From assembly GCF_004345365.1 (NCBI RefSeq), contig NZ_SLVF01000016.1, positions 1 through 64,000 of the forward strand: 64,000 nt of DNA, given 5' to 3'. A model generated the notes under the pieces. It made no database searches and had not been told where the DNA came from. It saw only the letters and a list, made by a program, of their open reading frames with translations. Of this stretch, positions 36,852 through 45,341 are shown piece after piece; positions within the stretch are counted from its first letter, which is position 1, and each line of letters begins with the position of its first letter. The stretch is from Kribbella sp. VKM Ac-2568 (GTDB taxonomy: Bacteria > Actinomycetota > Actinomycetes > Propionibacteriales > Kribbellaceae). A program made the translations under genes and the position numbers.

Positions 36852-38461
36852 CCGACGCGACGCTGGACCTCCCGGACATCACCGAAAACGCCCGGGCGCC
36901 GTCGCTGCGCCGCCAGATCCGGCGCGGCGCTCAGACGTGGATCGCGCGGCACCTGATCAGCCTGGTGATCCTGTTGGCGTTGCTTGCCCTTGTCGGGGCA
37001 GTGCACGGCATCGGCATGTCGACCTTCCCTGGGTACGTCGACGACCCCGGGACCTACCTGTCGCAAGCCTGGTCCCTGCAGTACGAGCACCGACTGTCGC
37101 CGTACTCCTACTTCTACGACCACGCCCCGGCGGGCTGGATCCAGATCGCGGCATGGTCAGGACTCACCAACGGCTTCGACCGGTACGACTCGGCGATCGC
37201 CTTCGGCAACGAGTGCATGCTGATCGCAAAGCTGGTCAGCATGGCCCTGCTGTTCGTGCTCGGCCGGCGGCTCGGCTTCGGCCGGATCGCGGCCACCGGC
37301 GCCGCGCTGCTGTTCGGGCTGTGCCCGCTGGAGCTTGTCTACGGGCGGTGGACGTTCCTCGACAACCTCGTCACGCCCTGGCTTCTGCTGGCGTTCGTGC
37401 TGACCTACTCGCCGCGGCGCAGCATCGGCGCCGCAGTCGGCGCGGCGATGGCGTTCGGCATGGCGGCACTCACCAAGGAAACCGCACTGGTGCTGCTGCC
37501 GGCGTTCGGCTGGGCGGTGCTGCAGAACCTGGACCGGCGCAACCGGCCCCAAGTGCTGGTCACCTCCGTCTTCGCCGGTGCGTTCCTGATGGGTCTGTAT
37601 CCACTGTTCGCGCTGCTCAAGGGCGAGCTGCTGCCAGGACCAGGACACAACAGCCTGATTGGCACGGCGATCTGGCAGCTTGCCGGCCGCGCCGCCAGCG
37701 GCTCGGTGCTCGACCCGGACAGCGCGACCGCCGACCAACTGCACGGCTGGCTGCAATACGACCGGTGGCTGCTGCTGCTAGGCCTGGCCGCGATCCCAGT
37801 CGCGTTGCTGGTACGGCGGTTGCGACCGGTCGCGCTGGTGCTGATCATCCAGTGGCTGGTCATGGTCCGCGGCGGCTACGTACCGTTCATGCACGTCATC
37901 AACCTGCTGCCGTGGAGCGCGCTGCTGGTCGCCGGCGCAGTCAGCACCATCGCCGGAAACCCGACCCTCGTGCCACCCGGATGGCTGCGAGCGGCGAGCG
38001 GCGCCGCGCATCGCGCGCGGGTCGGTGTCGCCGTATTGCTGACGCTCGGCCTGGTCACCGTCACCACTGTGTCCTGGGCTCCGCGCCTGCGGCCGATGAT
38101 GACCGTCACTCAAGAACAGCCACTGCACTCAGCCACCACATGGCTGGCCGACAACGTCCCGCGGAACAAGGTCATCGTCGTACACGACAGCATCTGGACC
38201 GACCTCGTCCACCGCTACGGCTTCAACCCGCGGCCGATCATGATCTACAAGTTGGACAGCGACCCCGCGGTCCGCGACAACCTCGGACGCGTCGACTACC
38301 TGGTCGTGCCCGACTGGTACTACCGCACCGGCGACGCGGCGCAGAAATACCCGACCCTGGTGGAGGCACGCAAGCACGCCGTCGCAGTGGCGACCTTCGG
38401 CGCTGGTACCGACCGGGTCCAGATCTACCGTGTCAGCGACCACTGGAAGCCGCCGACATGA
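36848..38461 (+). CDS. GT-C (GT39-like) membrane glycosyltransferase
   Basis: A 537-residue integral membrane protein with about 11 helices, of the ArnT/PMT-like GT-C class. The first outer loop has the acidic pair typical of the class (FPGYVDDPGTYLSQ, Asp65-Asp66), and the C-terminal region is a soluble lobe (HSATTWLADNVPRNKVIVVH). Such enzymes transfer sugars from polyprenyl-phosphate carriers on the outer face of the membrane. It overlaps the GT2 gene (ATGA) and the GH6 gene (four bases), so all three are translationally coupled. The acceptor could be the polymer made by the GT2 enzyme (inference). Confidence 0.85.
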   Translation: MTDATLDLPDITENARAPSLRRQIRRGAQTWIARHLISLVILLALLALVGAVHGIGMSTFPGYVDDPGTYLSQAWSLQYEHRLSPYSYFYDHAPAGWIQIAAWSGLTNGFDRYDSAIAFGNECMLIAKLVSMALLFVLGRRLGFGRIAATGAALLFGLCPLELVYGRWTFLDNLVTPWLLLAFVLTYSPRRSIGAAVGAAMAFGMAALTKETALVLLPAFGWAVLQNLDRRNRPQVLVTSVFAGAFLMGLYPLFALLKGELLPGPGHNSLIGTAIWQLAGRAASGSVLDPDSATADQLHGWLQYDRWLLLLGLAAIPVALLVRRLRPVALVLIIQWLVMVRGGYVPFMHVINLLPWSALLVAGAVSTIAGNPTLVPPGWLRAASGAAHRARVGVAVLLTLGLVTVTTVSWAPRLRPMMTVTQEQPLHSATTWLADNVPRNKVIVVHDSIWTDLVHRYGFNPRPIMIYKLDSDPAVRDNLGRVDYLVVPDWYYRTGDAAQKYPTLVEARKHAVAVATFGAGTDRVQIYRVSDHWKPPT

Positions 38462-39465
38462 CCGGCCGATACCGCCGACTGGTCGCCGGAATGGTGACCA
38501 TCGCGGCGCTCGGCGTCGGGTGTGGCCGCCAGCCCGACACCTCCCTGCACCCCGACCCGCCGAACATCCGGTACGCACCCCTTCGTCACCCCTTCCACGA
38601 CGCGACCCTGTACGTCGACACCAACACCGCCACCACCCGTTGGCAGAAGGCGCACGGCGCGGACTGGCTGGATCCGATCACCAGCCGCCCCCAAGCCCGC
38701 TGGATCAACAGCCCCCGTGACCTGGCCGGGGTGCCACGCATGGTCACCCGCGCCAAGGATCGCGGGGAGCTCCCGGTCTTCGTGGCCTACTACATCCCCA
38801 ACCGCGGCTGCACCGACTTCAAACAGGGCGCGCCCGACGCGGCGGCGTACGACGCATATCTCCGCGACCTGGTCGACGCCCTCGGCGCGGTCTCCTCGGT
38901 GATCGTGCTCGAACCGGACGCGGCCACAGCCGACTGCTACAACGCCGGCCGCGGCAAACTCCTCGCCCGCGCGGTCAAGGCATTGACCAGCGCCGGACAC
39001 TCGGTCTACCTCGACGCCGGACACTCCCGCTGGCGCTCCCCCGGCGAGATCGCGACGCGGCTCCTGCAGTCCGGGATCGCCGACGCCGAAGGATTCGCGG
39101 TCAACGTCGCCAACCGCCAAACCACCACCGACAGCTACCGCTGGGGCCTCGAACTGTCCGACCTGGTCGGCGACCGCGACTTCATCATCGACACCTCCCG
39201 CAACGGCTCCGGCCCACCACCGGACGACCCAGGGCGCGACGATGAATGGTGCAACCCACGGAGGCAGGCACTCGGTGCCCCGCCGCAGATCACCCACCGC
39301 CCGCACCTCGCCGCACTCCTCTGGATCAAGGCTCCCGGCGAATCCGACGGAAAGTGCGGCGGCGAGCACACGTACCTGTTCTCTCCTACCCAGGCCAGCA
39401 ACCTCATTGCGGCCGCACGATGGCTGCCACAAGCAGAACGCGCCGCCGCCCGGTCGGCCTCCTAG
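38458..39465 (+). CDS. Secreted glycoside hydrolase family 6 (endoglucanase-like)
   Basis: A 335-residue protein with an N-terminal export signal ending near Cys22 (ALGVGC; a weak lipobox, so it may be a lipoprotein). The GH6 fold is shown by FVAYYIPNRGC, VIVLEPD (Asp154, the expected general acid), IIDTSRNG (Asp245) and LLWIKAPGESDG. GH6 enzymes cut beta-1,4-glucan. As the last gene of an operon with a synthase-like GT2 it is the counterpart of the CslZ or BcsZ glucanases of cellulose operons, which trim or release the nascent polymer. Residues after 325 are a short Ala-rich tail. Confidence 0.9.
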   Translation: MTGRYRRLVAGMVTIAALGVGCGRQPDTSLHPDPPNIRYAPLRHPFHDATLYVDTNTATTRWQKAHGADWLDPITSRPQARWINSPRDLAGVPRMVTRAKDRGELPVFVAYYIPNRGCTDFKQGAPDAAAYDAYLRDLVDALGAVSSVIVLEPDAATADCYNAGRGKLLARAVKALTSAGHSVYLDAGHSRWRSPGEIATRLLQSGIADAEGFAVNVANRQTTTDSYRWGLELSDLVGDRDFIIDTSRNGSGPPPDDPGRDDEWCNPRRQALGAPPQITHRPHLAALLWIKAPGESDGKCGGEHTYLFSPTQASNLIAAARWLPQAERAAARSAS

Positions 39466-39582
39466 CGATCAGCTGCCAAGTCCACGAGACCGGTTGTGGC
39501 GGCTTCGCGAAGCCGACAAGGTGGAATGCGATCGCGAAGATCGCGGTCACGACGGCCGGGCAGGCAACGGCCCGCCAGGCGC

Positions 39583-40482
39583 CTAGGCCGACTCCTGCTT
39601 GGTGAGTTCGCGCGCGGCTTCGACGGCGATGTCGATGGCGCGGGTCGCGAGTGGCGATTGGGTGCGTCCGGCCGGCCAGTACAGGTACAACTCGCGCGCG
39701 GGTGATGGTTGCAGTTGGTGGATGCTGAGTCGGTCGTCGGACCAGGCATCGGATCCGTGCAGGGCGAGCCATGGCAGCACCGCCGAGCCTATGCCCGCCC
39801 GCACCATGGACAAGATGGTTTCGTGGCCGACGGTTCGAAACACGATCCGTGGCTGTGCGCCCGCGCCGGCGAGCGCTCGCTCCAACCAGGTTTGGTGATA
39901 GGTGGTAGGCCAGGCGACCATCGGAGCATCGTCGAGCAGCTTCACCCGTACTGGACCATCGGGGAATGCGCCGGCGCCGGCCACCAGGAGGTAAGGCTCG
40001 TCGAGCAGCTTGACGTGCCCGACGTCGCCTTGGATCCGGCCGTCGTAGAACAACAGGTCGAGATCTCCGATCTGCGGATCCTTCGGTTCCACGTCGGACA
40101 GCCTGATGTCGCAGCCGGGGTGCTCGTCCAGCAGCCGGCGTACGACGGCCGGCAGGATCAAGTTGGACACGCTCTGGAAGGTACCGATGTCGATCCGGCC
40201 GCTACCCGCCCTGAAGCGATCGACGGCGTCGGCCAGGACCTCCGCCTTCGTGAGCAGATCGCGGCCGTGGGCCAGGACCACCTCGCCAAGGGGAGTGATC
40301 CGTACCGGCCTGGGACCTCCGGGCCGGTCAAAGACGGCGCCACCGAGGGCCCGCTCCAGCGCGGCTATCTGCTGGCTCACCGACGATTGGGTGTAGCCAA
40401 GCCGGGCCGCCGCTCGCCCGAACGTTCCTTCCTCGGCGATGGCAGCCATGGTCCTCAGGAGGCGCAGCTCGACATCCGCCAT
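39583..40482 (-). CDS. LysR-family transcriptional regulator
   Basis: A 299-residue LTTR with an N-terminal winged helix (LRTMAAIAEEGTFGRAAARL, YTQSSVSQQIAALER) and a C-terminal two-lobed effector domain. ATG 40482 is chosen; TTG 40488 is possible. No ribosome site is evident, so the mRNA may be leaderless. The MFS remnant and PPOX gene lie divergently to the right and are the natural targets of the regulator. Confidence 0.92.
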   Translation of the reverse strand: MADVELRLLRTMAAIAEEGTFGRAAARLGYTQSSVSQQIAALERALGGAVFDRPGGPRPVRITPLGEVVLAHGRDLLTKAEVLADAVDRFRAGSGRIDIGTFQSVSNLILPAVVRRLLDEHPGCDIRLSDVEPKDPQIGDLDLLFYDGRIQGDVGHVKLLDEPYLLVAGAGAFPDGPVRVKLLDDAPMVAWPTTYHQTWLERALAGAGAQPRIVFRTVGHETILSMVRAGIGSAVLPWLALHGSDAWSDDRLSIHQLQPSPARELYLYWPAGRTQSPLATRAIDIAVEAARELTKQESA

Positions 40483-40565
40483 GAGCAATATGATAGGCCA
40501 TGGCGATTGTCTTGATCGGGAATGATCGCTTTTCTTGATGCGTCGACCAACCTAGCGTCAGGGGT

Positions 40566-41030
40566 ATGGCGACCTACGGCACAGTCACATCGGCAGCCGG
40601 AACTGACCAGGCCCGACCGTCCCGGCCACGCTGGGGGCCGGCAAACCTGGTCTGGGCGCTGGCGGCACCGGATCGGCCGACGCCACACCATGCTGGTCGG
40701 ATTCCTGGGAACAGCCATCGCGCTGATCTTGCTGGGGTCGGCGGAGACCATGCAGGCGATCTGGGCGGCGGCCGTCGGAGTCGGGTTGATGACCGATCTG
40801 TTCCGCCCAGCCGGGTCGGCCGCGGTCGCGTGGCAGATACATGGAGGTCGCCTCCACCATGTGGAGTATCGGCGCCGTGCTCGGCCCTCTGCTCGGCACT
40901 GTCCTGCTCGACCATGCCGGATGAACCGGACTGGGAACGGCGTCTGCGCTCACCGGGATCGCTCTCTTCGCCTGCCAACAGGCACTTTCGCCGGCGCTGC
41001 GCTGCCGAACCACGGCACAAGGTGAACACC
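40566..41030 (+). pseudogene. MFS transporter remnant
   Basis: Membrane-helix pieces typical of an MFS drug transporter occur in three frames: RIGRRHTMLVGFLGTA with LMTDLFRPAGSAAV (about 40660-40830), then STMWSIGAVLGPLLGTVLLD (about 40855-40915), then GLGTASALTGIALFACQQ (about 40930-40990). The gene is both internally deleted and frameshifted. It sits divergent to LysR, where a LysR-controlled exporter is often found. Confidence 0.7.
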
Positions 41031-41087
41031 GCCCAGCGCCACCGTCAGCGGGGAAATCGCAACATCGAAACGAAAGGAACCACACCA

Positions 41088-41510
41088 ATGACAACAATGA
41101 CCGACAACGAATGGCGATCCTTCCTCACAGCGGGAACAAGGCTTGCCCACATAGCTCTCACCCGCCACGACGGGCGACCCCACATCACCCCGATCTGCTT
41201 CATCCTCGACGGCGACGAACTCGCCTTCGCCCTATCCCCTGGGAGCGTCAAGGGCAAAAGCCTGGCCCGCGACCGGCGAATCGCACTCTGCGTCAGCGAT
41301 GAGCGGCAACCGTACAGCTTCGTCACCATCGAAGGAGAGGCGCAGGTCTCCGCCGAGCCAGAACAGGTCAAACACATCGGCGCACGCATCGCCAACCGCT
41401 ACTATCCCTCCCAACCCGCAGAGGACTTCGCTGAATCATTCGTACAGGCAGGCTTCACCGCAGTTCGGATCAGCATCACCAACGTCATCGCACGATCCGG
41501 CCTCGGCTAA
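41088..41510 (+). CDS. PPOX-class flavin/F420-dependent oxidoreductase
   Basis: A 140-residue split-barrel protein of the pyridoxamine 5'-phosphate oxidase-like superfamily, in the actinobacterial F420-dependent group: RLAHIALTRHDGRPHITPI, KGKSLARDRRIALCVSDE and FVTIEGEAQV are characteristic. The ATG 41088 start follows AAAGGAAC at a good distance. It probably reduces a small molecule with F420H2 or FMN. It follows the MFS remnant and may once have been co-transcribed with it. Confidence 0.88.
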   Translation: MTTMTDNEWRSFLTAGTRLAHIALTRHDGRPHITPICFILDGDELAFALSPGSVKGKSLARDRRIALCVSDERQPYSFVTIEGEAQVSAEPEQVKHIGARIANRYYPSQPAEDFAESFVQAGFTAVRISITNVIARSGLG

Positions 41511-41621
41511 GTCCGATGAGGTCGTCGAGTCAGCTGACCAGACCAGCAAGCTCGCAGGACGTGTCGCCGACCTGGAGGAACATGTGATGCGCCTCGCGCT
41601 GAGCGGGCTATTTCGATCTGA

Positions 41622-42350
41622 TCAATCCTCTGATCGATGCTCGTCCGCCTCACCCGAAGCGGGCAGAAGCGAATCCGATACCGACCTCTGTACGTCGAAG
41701 GCTTCGGTCTTGGGGCCGGACCGCTGGGACAGCCACAGCATGTAGGACTTGGATTCATCGAGACCGGGTTCAGTACCGCCGGGCAGGGGGCGGTCGAACA
41801 AGAGCTGGGCAGTGGCCTCGAGTGCGCTTCGAAGCAGATCGGCAGGACCGCTCGCCTCGAACCCCAGGGTCCACCAGTCTTGGCCGATGGTGCTGACCTC
41901 GGTAAGTTCCACGTTGCACTGCGGCTCCTGGTCCAGCCCGGAGGCGCGCGCCACGATGTGTCCTCCGGCCAGTGAGAAATGGCTGATGCGTCGCCTTTTG
42001 CGTAGCGGCTGCCAGCCCGCCGGGCAGCCGCTGTACTGGTCGGGCGGGCTGACGGGAAAGGACCACTTCTGCCAGGACTCCATGCGTCCGCGGGCGCGGC
42101 CCGCCACCTCCAGGAGTCCCGGGCTCCCGTGGTACATCTTGACGTCCAGTGACCTACCCCCGCGGACCTTCACTGAAAGCCCAGGCAACCGCGGATCCAG
42201 CAGGTAGCTGTCCTCGCGTGACTCCGTCCCGATCGGGAACCGCCCGAACCATCCGATCACTGCAGTCTTCAGCCGGCCCGGGAAGATCCAGCGCACTTCC
42301 AGGCTGCGGAGTCCCTCGCCGGCGAGGCCCTCAGGCAGTTCAGCCGTCAT
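41622..42350 (-). CDS. Hypothetical protein (242 aa), DUF2252-aquaporin operon
   Basis: A soluble, strand-rich protein with no signal peptide or membrane helix. Its beta-strand pattern (LRSLEVRWIFPGRL, GLSVKVRGGRSLDVKMYHG, QCNVELTEVSTIGQDWWTLG) resembles CYTH/triphosphate-tunnel folds in general feel, but I cannot assign it. ATG 42350 is chosen because GGAGC precedes it; GTG 42356 is the alternative. It is third in a leftward operon after DUF2252 and aquaporin genes, so it should share their stress or osmotic context. Confidence 0.7.
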   Translation of the reverse strand: MTAELPEGLAGEGLRSLEVRWIFPGRLKTAVIGWFGRFPIGTESREDSYLLDPRLPGLSVKVRGGRSLDVKMYHGSPGLLEVAGRARGRMESWQKWSFPVSPPDQYSGCPAGWQPLRKRRRISHFSLAGGHIVARASGLDQEPQCNVELTEVSTIGQDWWTLGFEASGPADLLRSALEATAQLLFDRPLPGGTEPGLDESKSYMLWLSQRSGPKTEAFDVQRSVSDSLLPASGEADEHRSED

Positions 42351-42408
42351 CGACACACGCTCCTGACGCTGGCCGGACGCCAGATCTCTGTTGGGCTCTC
42401 TGCTCAGC

Positions 42409-43236
42409 TCAGTGGCTGTCTCGGGTTGGGGTGCCAGTCATCGGCAGGGCACCGCCCTCAGCGGCCGCGAGCTCGTCCTTGTCGGGCCGCCCGCGCACGG
42501 TTCCGATGATCGCCACGGCGATGGCGGCCCCGAGCACTGGGCCTGCGATATAGACCCACCAGCCTGTGTAGTCGTTGCCGACGATGTCGGGCCCGAGGGT
42601 ACGGGCCGGGTTCATGGACGCGCCGCTGATCGGGCTGGCGAACAAGCCGAGCAGGGCGACCGTCGAGCCGACCGCGATAGCCGCATTGTGGCCGATGCTG
42701 CGGCCCCCGGTCGCAGTGTTGAGGATGATGCTGGCCAGGATCGCGGTCAGGACGGCTTCCATGACGAACGACTTCCACTCCCCGCCGGGAGTGTTGATCG
42801 GGTAGTTCCCGCCCGTGCTGACGTCGCCGAACATCAACTCCAGGAACAGTGCGGCACAGATGGCCCCGGCGAACTGGACCAGCCAGTACGGCACCACCCA
42901 TTTGGTGGGAAACACTCCGCGGCCGGCAAAGGCGAAGGTCACAGCGGGGTTGATGTGGAGTCCCGACAGTGGGCCCCAGGCGTAGATCATTGCCATCACC
43001 ACCGCCCCGGGCGCGATCACCGCCGCGGTCCTGCTGATCGGTTCGTTGCCCACGTAGTGGTTGATCACACCCGACCCGGCCGCCACGGTCACCAGTACGA
43101 AGGTGCCCAGAAACTCGATGATCAGCCGGATCCACAACGGCCGTTGTCGCAGGGTGTCTTCCTCGAACCGGATGAAGTACCTGCGCCTCAGGGACGCTTC
43201 GTGCTCAGCATCGGGATCGATGGCGGGTTCTGCCAT
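42409..43236 (-). CDS. Aquaporin (MIP family)
   Basis: A 275-residue channel with six membrane helices and both NPA boxes (INPAVTF at 95-101 and MNPARTLGPD at 208-217). The aromatic/Arg filter residues around the second NPA fit a water or small-solute channel. A 35-residue charged N-terminal extension is longer than in AqpZ. GGAAAGGGA precedes ATG 43236. It follows DUF2252 by 54 bases on the same strand, and a hypothetical gene follows 58 bases later. It moves water or small polyols across the cytoplasmic membrane, probably in osmotic adjustment. Confidence 0.92.
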   Translation of the reverse strand: MAEPAIDPDAEHEASLRRRYFIRFEEDTLRQRPLWIRLIIEFLGTFVLVTVAAGSGVINHYVGNEPISRTAAVIAPGAVVMAMIYAWGPLSGLHINPAVTFAFAGRGVFPTKWVVPYWLVQFAGAICAALFLELMFGDVSTGGNYPINTPGGEWKSFVMEAVLTAILASIILNTATGGRSIGHNAAIAVGSTVALLGLFASPISGASMNPARTLGPDIVGNDYTGWWVYIAGPVLGAAIAVAIIGTVRGRPDKDELAAAEGGALPMTGTPTRDSH

Positions 43237-43290
43237 GGCGCGTATCCCTTTCCTTCTCGGCCGTCCGGGCTGGACCGCCCGGTTTGGTTT

Positions 43291-44760
43291 TCAGATGTCG
43301 GTGGTCGCTTCGGCTCTGCCGTCTTCGACAGCGCCCTGGAGCGCGGCGTAGTCGCGCTCGTTCTGGTCGGCGTAGGTTTCGGCGAAGTCGGCGATTGCCT
43401 GGTCGAAGGCGTCCGAGCCGCCGAGGTAGGCGGCCAGGGCGACGCGGTCGCCGGAGCGAGCGTGAGCGCGGGCCAGGGTCCATCCGCACACGCGGGCATA
43501 GACCACCATGCCCGAGGGGGCCGCCTGCTCGATCGGGAAGGAGAACTTCCAATCCTTGAGCTGGCGGACGTAATAGTCGCGGTCCACTCCGTCCGGGCCT
43601 GGCGTGTGGGTCCAGCCGAGGAAGATATCGCTTTCGGCCTGCATCAGGTGCTGTCCGGCGACGACGCGCTCGCCCTGATTGGTGTACTGGCTGCGCCCGC
43701 AGTAGTCCGCCAGCACCGACGGCTGTGCCTCCTTGGCCTGCAGGAACACCGGTTCGACTCCGTCTCCACTGTCCATCAGCACGATCCAGGCGCGGGTGCC
43801 GACGCTGCCCACGCCGACGACCTTGCGGGCCGCCTGGACCAGCGTGAACTGCTCGAGCATGTGGCGCCGGTCGGACTGCAGGGTGCGCCGGTACTTACCC
43901 ACCACTGTGCGGATCTGCTCATACACCGCACTGGCCTGCACGTCGGCGAAGACCTCCTCGACGGGGACGACCATCGGGGGGTCGCTGATGATCCGCCGAC
44001 GGCCCTCGTCCATCGTGGTCAGCTTGCGCAGCGCCTGGGTGCTGTCGCGGGTGTGGGCCTTGGCCAGCATCTTCTCCGTGGCCTTGAACCCTTTGGCCTT
44101 CATCTGAGACCGGAACTGCCCGATGGCCTCTTCGATGTCCAGGTGCGCGTACCACACCTCCAGGAACGTCTGCTCCGCGAACTCGCGCATCGCCTTCCGG
44201 TACGCCTTCGCCGCCGCGAGGACGATCTTGCGGCGGTGCTTGCCTCGGTACCCGTTGTCCCGTCCCGCCACTGCCAGGCTCGCCCCCAGCCGCTTGACGT
44301 CCCATTCGAACGGGCCGGGCAGCGTCTCGTCGAAGTCGTTGACATCGAAGACCAGCTTCCGCTCCGGTGAGGCGTACGCGCCGAAATTGGACAGATGCGC
44401 ATCTCCGCACAACTGCACCCGCAGCCCCGACGTGGGCGTCGTGGCCAGGTCGGCCGCCATCGGCAGCGCAGCCCCCCGGTAGAACGTGAACGCCGACACC
44501 AGCATCCGCCCGTGCCGGATCGGCACCAGCTCCGGCACCCGCGACTTCGACTGCTCCAGCAACAGCCCCACCGGATCCCGCGGCCCGCCGGGCTGGAACT
44601 CCGCGTGCGCCTCACGCGGAGTGACGCTCCGGGCATCCTTCCCCAGGGCGACCCGGTCCGCATGGCTCAACTGCCCGAGAGTCCCGGCCCGCTTCGAATC
44701 TCTCCGGAACGCCCGCGCGGCGGGGCTCGCCAATCTGCCGCCCTCAGTCTTCACAGTCAT
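43291..44760 (-). CDS. DUF2252 protein, first copy
   Basis: A 489-residue DUF2252 protein of unknown biochemical role. Conserved blocks are VPIRHGRMLVSAFTFYRG, LCGDAHLSNFG, FDVNDFDETLPG, RKVVGVGSVGTRAW and RVCGWTLARAHARSGD. The GDAHxxNFG and NDFDE pair recalls the catalytic loop and metal site of aminoglycoside-phosphotransferase/HipA-like kinases (my reading). ATG 44760 is the start by homology and a GGGGGTGG site; a longer form adds nothing. It heads an operon with aquaporin. A TCACCC-N5-GGGTGA palindrome lies 169 bases upstream. It is paralogous to the gene at 54991. Confidence 0.9.
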   Translation of the reverse strand: MTVKTEGGRLASPAARAFRRDSKRAGTLGQLSHADRVALGKDARSVTPREAHAEFQPGGPRDPVGLLLEQSKSRVPELVPIRHGRMLVSAFTFYRGAALPMAADLATTPTSGLRVQLCGDAHLSNFGAYASPERKLVFDVNDFDETLPGPFEWDVKRLGASLAVAGRDNGYRGKHRRKIVLAAAKAYRKAMREFAEQTFLEVWYAHLDIEEAIGQFRSQMKAKGFKATEKMLAKAHTRDSTQALRKLTTMDEGRRRIISDPPMVVPVEEVFADVQASAVYEQIRTVVGKYRRTLQSDRRHMLEQFTLVQAARKVVGVGSVGTRAWIVLMDSGDGVEPVFLQAKEAQPSVLADYCGRSQYTNQGERVVAGQHLMQAESDIFLGWTHTPGPDGVDRDYYVRQLKDWKFSFPIEQAAPSGMVVYARVCGWTLARAHARSGDRVALAAYLGGSDAFDQAIADFAETYADQNERDYAALQGAVEDGRAEATTDI

Positions 44761-44928
44761 AGCCACCCCCACGCCATCGAGAAAAGCCGAACCAGATCCA
44801 GCGGATCGTGAAATTCTTGGACCAACCAGAGCATCAGGCACGCAGCGCGCCTGGTGGACTGAGGACCGTGGGGCAGGATCGTCCCCGGACCACGCCCCTA
44901 CCCTGATACCGAGAGGGGCAGCGCGGCA

Positions 44929-44945
44929 TCACCCCTGCTGGGTGA
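44929..44945. promoter_or_regulatory. Palindromic site TCACCC-CTGCT-GGGTGA
   Basis: A perfect 6-5-6 palindrome matching the island-wide consensus TCAYCC-N5-GGRTGA. It lies 169 bases upstream of the first DUF2252 start and about 400 upstream of ClC. Confidence 0.6.
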
Positions 44946-45063
44946 CGAGAGGCCGAACTCGGCGGCGACGTGTCGGTGCGGAGTCATTCCTTCAGGGGGC
45001 TGCTGGAACCGCGACGCGGGGAGACCTGCGCTGTCACGCCCGGTTAGCGCTCGCCTGCCGGGT

Positions 45064-45080
45064 TCATCCGGGCGGGAGGA
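45064..45080. promoter_or_regulatory. Palindromic site TCATCC-GGGCG-GGAGGA
   Basis: One mismatch from the consensus TCAYCC-N5-GGRTGA. Second site in the DUF2252/ClC divergent region, 262 bases upstream of the ClC start. Confidence 0.4.
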
Positions 45081-45341
45081 GGTCGCCGCCGCTCGTTGCG
45101 CACACAATCGAGATCTGTGCTGTCGGCGCGCCCATCGAGCGATCGGTGACTGGTTCGGGCGAGTTCGCGGCGCCGTCGTCTCGCGGCCGCACCAGGTCAT
45201 TGCAGTGCAGGACGGCGGGCAGCAGTTTGTGAACGACAAGTGCCGAACTCGGCAAGCTGATCGAGGCAGCCGCGATTGACCACTCGGCCGCCCGAAGTGG
45301 CCGGCAAGCCAGGGTTGTTCAGGTTAGGGAGGCGAGAACTG

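Larger units (their letters stand above)
44761..45341. other. Divergent promoter region, DUF2252/ClC
   Basis: 580 bases between the leftward DUF2252 operon and the rightward ClC gene. No gene recognised. It contains two copies of the TCAYCC-N5-GGRTGA palindrome (listed separately), which fits shared regulation of both operons. Confidence 0.5.

Noticed and set aside
36937..39465. 842-codon extension of the GH6 frame upstream through the GT-C gene
   Set aside because: Upstream residues are an out-of-frame reading of the GT-C transferase; the signal peptide at 38458 marks the true start.
42391..44370. 659-codon plus-strand frame over the aquaporin and DUF2252 genes
   Set aside because: It is antisense to two clear protein families and has no family features of its own; GC-rich DNA often keeps the opposite frame open.
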